Positions 1-5,196 of a stretch of DNA of 9,912 nt are shown piece by piece. Each line of letters starts with the position of its first letter. Within the stretch, counting starts at the first letter, position 1. Both the position numbers and the translations under genes were made by a program. The notes under the pieces were generated by a model that was not told where the DNA came from, ran no database searches, and saw nothing but the letters and a program-made list of their open reading frames with translations. Source of the DNA: Acidiferrobacterales bacterium (GTDB lineage Bacteria > Pseudomonadota > Gammaproteobacteria > Acidiferrobacterales > Sulfurifustaceae); assembly GCA_015492195.1 (NCBI GenBank), contig WGFP01000211.1:1-9912 (forward strand). The letters are read 5' to 3'.

Positions 1-171
1 CCCGAGCCACCACGCGCCGGAGGCGGCGATTGCGCCGCCGTACACCGCCGCCGCCGCCGCAAGCCAACCGAGGAGATACAAAAAAACCAGAGCAACGCCG
101 AAAGTCAGCAGGGCCTGGACGAGCACAACCCGGCGTACCCCCTCACGTAAGATGTCGGCAGCGCCATTCAT
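1..171 (-). CDS. atpI: ATP synthase subunit I (AtpI), N-terminal part
   Basis: This is a partial gene running off the left edge; 57 codons are visible. Hand translation from the ATG at 169-171 gives a short charged N-terminus (MNGAADILREGVRRVV), a hydrophobic helix around residues 18-36 (LVQALLTFGVALVFLYLLG), then an Ala-rich stretch followed by VYGGAIAA and AWWLG. A VQ...T helix followed by a YGG-containing second segment is typical of AtpI, a small inner-membrane protein encoded first in atp operons. In the family it is thought to help assemble the c-ring or F1Fo complex; it is not a core subunit. The start is supported by AGGA five bases upstream and by the promoter at 240-268. Its position after parA-parB matches the usual gammaproteobacterial order. 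The identification rests on fold, length pattern and context, because the C-terminal half is missing. Confidence 0.85.
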   Translation of the reverse strand, partial: MNGAADILREGVRRVVLVQALLTFGVALVFLYLLGWLAAAAAVYGGAIAASGAWWLG

Positions 172-220
172 GTGTGTCCTGACAGTCGATGCATTTTAAC
201 GGAAATGGCGGGCGCGGGGT

Positions 221-234
221 GCCTTTGCAAAGGC
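221..234. promoter_or_regulatory. Perfect 14-bp palindrome at the predicted atp transcription start
   Basis: GCCTTTGCAAAGGC is identical to its own reverse complement over all 14 bases. It begins 6 bases downstream of the atpI -10 box, so it covers the expected transcription start. It could be an operator for a dimeric regulator, or it could fold as a hairpin at the 5' end of the atp mRNA. No known regulator is assigned; the role is inferred from position and symmetry only. Confidence 0.4.
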
Positions 235-239
235 GGCGA

Positions 240-268
240 AGTATAAATACAGCCCCTGAAGGGGTCAA
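240..268 (-). promoter_or_regulatory. sigma70-type promoter of the atp operon
   Basis: On the minus strand a -35 box TTGACC (263-268) and a -10 box TATACT (240-245) are separated by exactly 17 bases. This is close to the sigma70 consensus, the best promoter in the window, and correctly oriented for atpI. The start of transcription would fall near 232-234, giving a leader of about 62 bases before the atpI ATG. The spacer carries the inverted repeat CCCCT/AGGGG (253-264), which overlaps the edge of the -35 box. Confidence 0.75.
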
Positions 269-392
269 TATACGAGAATTGTGCGGCAGACAAATAGAAA
301 GTTGTTATTTATGCATCAGGAAGATGGATGAGATCGCGGATGGTCCCGCCGACCGGCACGGTAAAACAACTTCGGGAACGCAGGGGATGAAA

Positions 393-767
393 TCACTCCG
401 TGGTTTTGGTGGGCGGGGTCTCCTGAGAGACAGGGGGTTCGGCGGCCTTTTCAGCGGAATACTTGGCGGCCAGCTTGCGCGCCTGTTCGATCTCCTCCGG
501 CGTCATGCGGGCCTTGACCAGATCGCGGCGCTTTGCCGCCAGCACGTTTCCCTGATCCGCGGCGAGCATATACCAGGCCAGCGCCGGGACCTTGTTTGTC
601 GGGAAGTTGAAGCCATACTCATAAAGGATGCCCATTTCCAGCTGCGCCGCCGCATCGCCCTGCTCCGCCGCGGCGCGCAATTTCTCCAGTGAGGCCACAT
701 CCTGCGCCGCCACTGCCGCCGTGGACAAAAACAGGCCGATAATCAACGTCCACAATGTCTTCTGCAT
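393..767 (-). CDS. Secreted Sel1-repeat (TPR-like) small protein
   Basis: The 124-residue product begins with a clear signal peptide (MQKTLWTLIIGLFLSTAAVAA, cleavage expected near residue 20-21), so it should be periplasmic or outer-membrane associated. Residues 30-75 form roughly one to one and a half Sel1-like repeats: AAEQGDAAAQLEMGILYEYG followed by PALAWYMLAADQGN. Such helical repeats normally serve as protein-binding scaffolds. The tail (about 105-124) is rich in Pro, Thr and Glu and is probably disordered. The ATG at 765-767 follows a purine-rich ribosome site (GAGAAG) closely. An imperfect hairpin (CCGCG/CGCGG, 782-799) and an AT-rich patch (about 816-838) lie upstream, so it may have its own promoter, although I see no good -35 box. 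It lies between parB and atpI, where a gene is not usually found. The partner and exact role are unknown. Confidence 0.8.
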   Translation of the reverse strand: MQKTLWTLIIGLFLSTAAVAAQDVASLEKLRAAAEQGDAAAQLEMGILYEYGFNFPTNKVPALAWYMLAADQGNVLAAKRRDLVKARMTPEEIEQARKLAAKYSAEKAAEPPVSQETPPTKTTE

Positions 768-857
768 GTCTTCTCTCTTTTCCGCGCGGGAAGCCGCGGT
801 CCACGAGACTCAACTATATTTATAGCTATTATTTACGGCCGATACTAGATCGCTTCA

Positions 858-1715
858 TCAGCGGATACGCGCCAGGATGCCATCAAGCTCATCCAGGCTG
901 CTGTAGTCAATGATGAGCCGGCCTTTGCCCCGGCGATTATGATTAATCCGCACCTTGGCGCCAAGTTTCTCCGATAATTTCTGCTGCAAGGCGCGAATAT
1001 CCGGATCCGTACCGGGGCGGGATTTCTTGCGGCCCGCCGGACGACGTTCCAGGAGGCGCCTGACCAGGTTTTCGGTGTCACGCACCGACAGCCCCCGATC
1101 CACCACCTGTTGCGCCGCCCGGCTCTGGGCTTGGCCCTCCAGGGCGAGCAGGGCGCGCGCGTGGCCCATGTCCATCCGGCCCTGGTCCAGCATCTCGCGC
1201 ACATCTTTGTTTAGCGTCAATAAACGCAAGAGGTTGGTCACCGCGGCGCGCGAACGGCCGACGGCCTGGGCCACCTTTTGGTGCGTCATGCCGAATTCAT
1301 CGATCAGCCGTTGCAGGGCCATGGCCTCTTCCACCGGATTCAGGTCTTCGCGTTGAATATTTTCAATCAGCGCGATGGCGATCGCCGCCTCGTCCGGAAC
1401 CTTGCGGATGACGGCGGGGATGTTTTCCAGGCCGGCGATCTGGGCGGCGCGCCAGCGGCGTTCGCCGGCGACAATTTCGTAATTCCCGTCACGCAGGCTG
1501 CGAACCACGATCGGCTGCACCACGCCCTGGGCCTTGATGGAGGCGGCCAGATCCTTTAACGACTCCTTGTGCATGTGGGTGCGCGGCTGATACTTCCCGC
1601 GCTGCAACATATCCAGCGGCAGCATGCGCATCTCCTCCTTACCGCCCGCCTGGTCGTAGGCGACGCCGAGCAGGGCATCGAGGCCGCGGCCTAAACGCGG
1701 TTTCCGGCTCATCAT
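858..1715 (-). CDS. parB: Chromosome-partitioning protein ParB (Spo0J family)
   Basis: The 285-residue protein is a normal-length chromosomal ParB. It binds centromere-like parS sites, loads onto DNA as a CTP-dependent sliding clamp, and works with ParA to segregate replicated origins. Visible parts: a basic N-terminus with the LGRGLDALLG motif (residues 8-17) that typically contacts ParA; the CTP-binding ParB/Srx domain (about 30-125) with GERRWRA (84-90) and ENIQREDLNP (118-127); a helix-turn-helix around 143-165 (MTHQKVAQAVGRSRAAVTNLL) for parS; and a C-terminal dimerisation segment (about 240-285). The first of two adjacent ATG codons overlaps the parA stop as ATGA, which suggests translational coupling; GAGG lies just upstream. 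No consensus parS (TGTTTCACGTGAAACA) occurs in the window. Confidence 0.97.
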   Translation of the reverse strand: MMSRKPRLGRGLDALLGVAYDQAGGKEEMRMLPLDMLQRGKYQPRTHMHKESLKDLAASIKAQGVVQPIVVRSLRDGNYEIVAGERRWRAAQIAGLENIPAVIRKVPDEAAIAIALIENIQREDLNPVEEAMALQRLIDEFGMTHQKVAQAVGRSRAAVTNLLRLLTLNKDVREMLDQGRMDMGHARALLALEGQAQSRAAQQVVDRGLSVRDTENLVRRLLERRPAGRKKSRPGTDPDIRALQQKLSEKLGAKVRINHNRRGKGRLIIDYSSLDELDGILARIR

Positions 1716-2479
1716 GCCGCCTCGTCCCTACGCAAGATCTCGCCGGCCAGCGCGAGATAGGCCTGGGCGCCTTTTGAATGCATGTCATAGGCAATCACCG
1801 GCTTGCCGTAGCTCGGCGCCTCGGCCAGACGGACATTGCGCGGAATAATGGTGCGGTAGAGCTTGTCGCCGAAATGCAGCCTGAGCTGCGCCGAGACTTC
1901 GTTATCCAGATTATTGCGCGGATCAAACATGGTTCGCAGGAGGCCCTCGATGCGCAACCTGGGATTTAAGTTCTCACGTATTTTTCCAATGGTGTTAAGC
2001 AATGCCGTCAAACCTTCGAGCGCGTAGTATTCACATTGCATCGGGATCATCACCGCCTGGGCCGCAACCAGGGCGTTCACCGTCAGCAGATTCAAGGCTG
2101 GCGGACAATCAACCAGGATGTAATCATATTCTTTTTTTACTTCGTCAAGGGCGGCGCGCAAGCGGTGCTCCCGTCGCTCAAGGTCGATGAGCTCGACCTC
2201 CGCCCCCGATAGACGGCTGTTTGCCGGCACCAAGTCATAACCGCCGTCGGCGTGAAGCAGCGCCGCCCTGATCGGCTCGATTCCGATCAGCGCCTCGTAG
2301 GTGCTGACCTTCAATTCCTCCTTATTAACGCCGCTGCCCATGGTGGCATTACCCTGGGGATCGATGTCCACCAGCATGATTTTCTTGCGCGTCCGCGCGA
2401 GCGATGCCGCCAGATTAATGCTGGTGGTGGTCTTGCCGACCCCTCCTTTTTGATTGGTTATTGCCAGAATCTTGCCCAT
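1712..2479 (-). CDS. parA: Chromosome-partitioning ATPase ParA (Soj/MinD superfamily)
   Basis: The 255-residue product is a cytoplasmic ATPase that binds DNA nonspecifically in its ATP form; stimulation by ParB creates the gradient that moves origins apart. The deviant Walker A motif KGGVGKTT is at residues 11-18, with the signature lysine K11; VDIDPQGN follows around 38-45, and the Walker B strand reads YILVDCPP. Length fits short chromosomal ParA proteins that lack an N-terminal DNA-binding extension. The reading frame stays open 19 codons upstream, to 2536, but that extension overlaps the end of rsmG. The family-typical start MGKILAITNQKGG at 2477-2479 was chosen; AAAGGAGA lies upstream at a slightly long spacing of about 11 bases. 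It starts 19 bases after rsmG and overlaps parB by 4 bases, so the three genes are probably one transcription unit. Confidence 0.97.
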   Translation of the reverse strand: MGKILAITNQKGGVGKTTTSINLAASLARTRKKIMLVDIDPQGNATMGSGVNKEELKVSTYEALIGIEPIRAALLHADGGYDLVPANSRLSGAEVELIDLERREHRLRAALDEVKKEYDYILVDCPPALNLLTVNALVAAQAVMIPMQCEYYALEGLTALLNTIGKIRENLNPRLRIEGLLRTMFDPRNNLDNEVSAQLRLHFGDKLYRTIIPRNVRLAEAPSYGKPVIAYDMHSKGAQAYLALAGEILRRDEAA

Positions 2480-2498
2480 CGGGCAACGTTCTCCTTTC

Positions 2499-3122
2499 TC
2501 AAGACCACGTAATGACGACCAGATGCCGCGCCGCATCCAGCCCTGGAACGTGAAGGGGCTTTACTTGGACCACCTTACCTTCATCGCCGATCGCCGCCAA
2601 CTCTTCCCGCGGGTAAACCCCTTTCATGGCCAGGAACAGTCCGCCGGAAACGCCCAGGCGGCGGCACCGCGTCAGCATATCAGGAATGGAGGCAAACGCG
2701 CGAGTGATCAGCGTATCGAATTTTTTGTCGGGAAGATATTTTTCGACGCGCGCACGAACAACGGCAACATTTTTCAGTCCGAGCTCGTGGACCGCCTGGG
2801 TGACAAAACGTATTTTCTTGGCGTTGCTGTCAAGCAGAACGATTTCCAGCTCCGGGCGCGCGAGCGCCAGCGGAATCCCGGGCAAGCCGGCCCCGGTGCC
2901 GATATCCAGTATCCGGGGACCTTGCAGGTACGGCAGGACCGACAGGCTGTCCAAAAGATGGCGCGTCACCATCTCTGCCGCCTCCCGCACCGCGGTCAGA
3001 TTATAGGTTCGGTTCCACTTATCAAGAATCCCTAGATACGCAAGCAGTTTCTGTTGCACGGGCGGGGGCACGTCCAGGCCCATGGCCTGCAAGCCGTGGC
3101 GCAGCAGTGCTTCGGGCTTCAC
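2499..3122 (-). CDS. rsmG: 16S rRNA (guanine527-N7)-methyltransferase RsmG
   Basis: RsmG (formerly GidB) uses S-adenosylmethionine to make m7G527 in 16S rRNA; its loss is known to give low-level streptomycin resistance. The 207-residue protein is full length. Diagnostic segments are KWNRTYNLTAVR (35-46), RHLLDSL (54-60), the SAM-binding loop DIGTGAGLPGIPLA (73-86), the acidic strand end IVLLDSNAKK (about 94-103), and ITRAFASIPDML in the second half. The start is GTG at 3120-3122: an in-frame stop lies four codons upstream, and a strong GGAGG precedes it, although only about 3 bases away, which is tight. The first ATG would remove 13 residues. The gene is followed closely by parA and parB, but upstream it adjoins a DUF302 gene (61 bases away) and not mnmG, its usual neighbour. 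Confidence 0.96.
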   Translation of the reverse strand: MKPEALLRHGLQAMGLDVPPPVQQKLLAYLGILDKWNRTYNLTAVREAAEMVTRHLLDSLSVLPYLQGPRILDIGTGAGLPGIPLALARPELEIVLLDSNAKKIRFVTQAVHELGLKNVAVVRARVEKYLPDKKFDTLITRAFASIPDMLTRCRRLGVSGGLFLAMKGVYPREELAAIGDEGKVVQVKPLHVPGLDAARHLVVITWS

Positions 3123-3162
3123 GTACCTCCCTCACCGCCGGTTTATCAGCACCTGCCCGGAG

Positions 3163-3178
3163 CCGCCACCACGGGCGG
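3163..3178 (-). terminator. GC-rich hairpin after the DUF302 gene (weak attenuator candidate)
   Basis: CCGCC and GGCGG arms flank a 6-base loop, starting a few bases beyond the DUF302 stop codon and ending about 40 bases before the rsmG start. No T-run follows, so it is not a standard intrinsic terminator. It might reduce read-through or stabilise the 3' end of the upstream message. It could also be chance pairing in GC-rich DNA. Confidence 0.2.
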
Positions 3179-3183
3179 AAACC

Positions 3184-3639
3184 CTAGGGCCGGCAGGCCT
3201 TGGCGGTCAGGCCCGCCAAGGCGCCGGTCATTTTCTTGATTACCTCATCGCGGTCACGCACGTCGTGTTTGTTCGCGAGGCTTTGGGGGTTGGTGTAGGC
3301 GAGCCATGTCTGCCCCTTGGCATCCTCCCAGGCCAGCACCTTCATCGGCAAATCAATGCCGACCTTGCGGTTGCTTTGCATGAGGGGCGTGCCGAGCTTG
3401 GGGTTGCCGAAAATCAGCAGTTCGGTCGGGTGCAAGAACAGGCCGTGTTTTTTCGCCGCGGCCGCGTGATTCCAGCGGGTGGCCACGGTAATGCCTTTTT
3501 TCTTCAGCGCCGCCTCCAGGCGATCCAGGGTTTCGGCGGCGGAGTGGCTGCATTTTTTCACTATCAGCCCGTCATCGGCGTAAGCCAAGGGCACAAATAC
3601 GGCGAGCGCCATGATCCCTGTTATTACGAGTTTACGCAT
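3184..3639 (-). CDS. Secreted DUF302-family protein
   Basis: The 151-residue product starts with a signal peptide (MRKLVITGIMALAVFVPLAYA, cleavage near residue 21) and should be periplasmic. The mature part is a single DUF302 domain. Recognisable family segments are the opening VKKCSHSAAETLDRLEAALKKKGI (about 27-50), LLIFGNPKLGTPLMQSN (about 74-90), GIDLPMKVLAWED (about 94-106), and TWLAYTNPQSLANKHDV near the end. The biochemical function of DUF302 is not established; the fold is small alpha/beta and the domain is often found as a single secreted unit in proteobacteria. AAGGAGA stands 8 bases before the ATG, a strong ribosome site. Upstream it is divergent from the DUF2914 gene across about 220 bases; downstream it points into rsmG, which could be partly co-transcribed with it. 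Confidence 0.88.
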   Translation of the reverse strand: MRKLVITGIMALAVFVPLAYADDGLIVKKCSHSAAETLDRLEAALKKKGITVATRWNHAAAAKKHGLFLHPTELLIFGNPKLGTPLMQSNRKVGIDLPMKVLAWEDAKGQTWLAYTNPQSLANKHDVRDRDEVIKKMTGALAGLTAKACRP

Positions 3640-3863
3640 TTCAGTGTCTCCTTAAAGCTATTTATTGGGCAGCGTTGATTCCGAACCCTTTAATATAAGG
3701 CCGGGCGGGAGGCTGCTCGCCGCCGACGGGCTTTTTATCTTAGGTTTTGATCCTTTCGTCTCCTGATGGATGTCGGCCTCCCGGTATCGGCGCTAAGCTT
3801 GTGGGCGGAAGACAGACCCAACAAGGACACGCTTATTCTTGCTTATATCAGGAGGACATCCCC

Positions 3864-4436
3864 ATGAAAATCCAAACCCTGTGTACTACGGCCGCCTTGC
3901 TGTTTGCCGTTCCGCTTTATTCCGGACTGTATGCCGAGGAAACCCTGCTTAAACCGACGTCCGCCGACACGGATACCGCGACCGCAACCCCTGACGCCGC
4001 CGCCGACCAAAACAAGGCGGCCGCTTCGGATCAAACCGCACCGGCCGCGCCTAAGGGAAGCGTGGCGCGCGCGATCTTCACACTGGGAATCAACGATCGT
4101 GAGCCGATAGATGCCGTGTCAACCGTGGGTAACGACGCCAACCGGATTTATTACTTCACCGAGCTCAAGGGCATGGCCGGCCAGACCGTCACCCATCGCT
4201 GGGAATACAACGGAAAGGTGATGGCCGAAGTGCAATTCAACGTCGGCGGCGACCGTTGGCGGACCTATTCCAGCAAAAACCTGGATCCTATGTGGTTGGG
4301 GGAATGGAAGGTCTCCGTGGTGGACACCGCGGGCAGCACCCTTAACGTGAACACCTTTACGTACACTCAATCGACGGCCAAACCCGACGCGGAGTCCACA
4401 CCCGTGCCGAAAAAAATGCCGGAAAAGGCTCAATAG
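3864..4436 (+). CDS. Secreted DUF2914-domain protein
   Basis: The 190-residue product has a signal peptide (MKIQTLCTTAALLFAVPLYSGLYA, cleavage near residue 24). A low-complexity linker rich in Ala, Thr, Asp and Pro covers about 25-65. The DUF2914 domain covers about 68-168, with ARAIFTLGINDREPID (69-84), IYYFTELKGMAGQTVTHRWE (95-114), and RWRTYSSKNLDPMWLGEWKV (131-150). The tail is Pro/Lys-rich. DUF2914 has no assigned activity; the beta-rich, Trp/Tyr-rich domain looks like an extracytoplasmic binding or structural module. The frame is open from 3747, but the ATG at 3864 was chosen because a strong AGGAGG sits 8 bases upstream and a signal peptide begins there. It is the only plus-strand gene in the left three quarters of the window and converges on the next gene. 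Confidence 0.87.
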   Translation: MKIQTLCTTAALLFAVPLYSGLYAEETLLKPTSADTDTATATPDAAADQNKAAASDQTAPAAPKGSVARAIFTLGINDREPIDAVSTVGNDANRIYYFTELKGMAGQTVTHRWEYNGKVMAEVQFNVGGDRWRTYSSKNLDPMWLGEWKVSVVDTAGSTLNVNTFTYTQSTAKPDAESTPVPKKMPEKAQ

Positions 4437-4456
4437 TCGAATCAGTTAGTTGGCGA

Positions 4457-4469
4457 CCGGCTGCGCCGG
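4457..4469. terminator. Hairpin between convergent genes
   Basis: CCGGC-TGC-GCCGG forms a 5-base-pair stem with a 3-base loop in the 41 bases between the stop of the DUF2914 gene and the stop of the convergent membrane-protein gene. Its position suits a bidirectional transcription end, but neither side has a T-run, so it is not a classical intrinsic terminator. Confidence 0.3.
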
Positions 4470-4477
4470 GCGCGCGC

Positions 4478-5116
4478 TCACCCTGTGCGCACAAACCACA
4501 ACAGCATCACCAGGGTATAAAGCGCAAAGACGGTGATAATGCCGCCCCAGATGCGCGGCTTGCCGCGCACGAGCCGGTCAAGGCCGTAGTGCAGCCTGTC
4601 GAGTGGTTCCAGGGCGCGCTGGGTGGACACCCAGCGATTGGCGATATCGGACCATTTCTTCAAAATTTCAGCCTTGAACAAAGACAACAGGCCGACCGCC
4701 AGGGCGCTCAGCGCCCCGAGCGCAATCAACACGATCATGCTTATCCACAGCGTCTCCCAAGCGCCGGCGGCCAATTTCGTCGGCGCGAAAAACCGGGCCA
4801 GCATCCGACCGCCGTCGGCGGCGCTGATATCGGCAATAAACATCCAGCCCTTGATCAGGATTAACACGGCGCCGGCCAGCAGCACGGCGCCCAGCACACG
4901 GGGATACCGGAGCATTGCGGTGTCGGTATCGCGTGAAACCTCAAGCGGCTTGAGCAGCTTGCGCGTGGAAACCCAAGTATTGCCGAGCCTGGACCAGGCA
5001 TCCAGCCGGCCCGGCGCCACCACCATCATCACCCCGACCAACACGGCGAAGAGATTCCCCGCGATCAGAACCATGATGATGAAATCAATCATTGAGGTGC
5101 TTGCCGTGGACTGCAT
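4478..5116 (-). CDS. Four-helix membrane protein with an internal two-fold repeat
   Basis: I do not recognise a named family. The 212-residue product has four hydrophobic helices, at about 10-33, 73-93, 122-147 and 189-208. It is built from two related halves: each has a helix, then an amphipathic connector, then a second helix. The connectors align clearly: WSRLGNTWVSTRKLLKPLE (41-59) against WSDIANRWVSTQRALEPLD (155-173), each followed by a charged stretch, a Pro-Arg pair (72-73 and 187-188) and the next helix. This suggests gene duplication and fusion and a pseudo-symmetric integral membrane protein. Two adjacent ATG codons follow AGGAGG; the second (5114-5116, spacing 5) fits better than the first (spacing 2), and a start at 5149 would precede the ribosome site. 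It lies 80 bases after mnmG on the same strand and might be expressed by read-through. Function is unknown. Confidence 0.8.
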   Translation of the reverse strand: MQSTASTSMIDFIIMVLIAGNLFAVLVGVMMVVAPGRLDAWSRLGNTWVSTRKLLKPLEVSRDTDTAMLRYPRVLGAVLLAGAVLILIKGWMFIADISAADGGRMLARFFAPTKLAAGAWETLWISMIVLIALGALSALAVGLLSLFKAEILKKWSDIANRWVSTQRALEPLDRLHYGLDRLVRGKPRIWGGIITVFALYTLVMLLWFVRTG

Positions 5117-5196
5117 CATAGCCTCCTGTTTGTCAAACGGCCCTATCAAGAAAGGCCGAGGTTGCTTTTTATTATCTCATCATACCCGGGTCGGCA

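Noticed and set aside
15..60. Run of GCC/CCG repeats at the left end
   Set aside because: It encodes an Ala-rich segment inside atpI and is explained by GC-rich codon use in a transmembrane region; it is not a separate repeat element.
3700..3735. GC-rich stretch followed by TTTTT, resembling a plus-strand intrinsic terminator
   Set aside because: The arms do not pair well enough for a stable stem next to the T-run, and no plus-strand gene lies upstream for it to terminate.
4925..4940. Partial match to parS (GGTATCGCGTGAAACC)
   Set aside because: It matches the consensus TGTTTCACGTGAAACA at 12 of 16 positions, but it misses the central symmetric A, one arm is poor, and it lies inside a coding region. 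Such a degenerate site is unlikely to load ParB without binding data.
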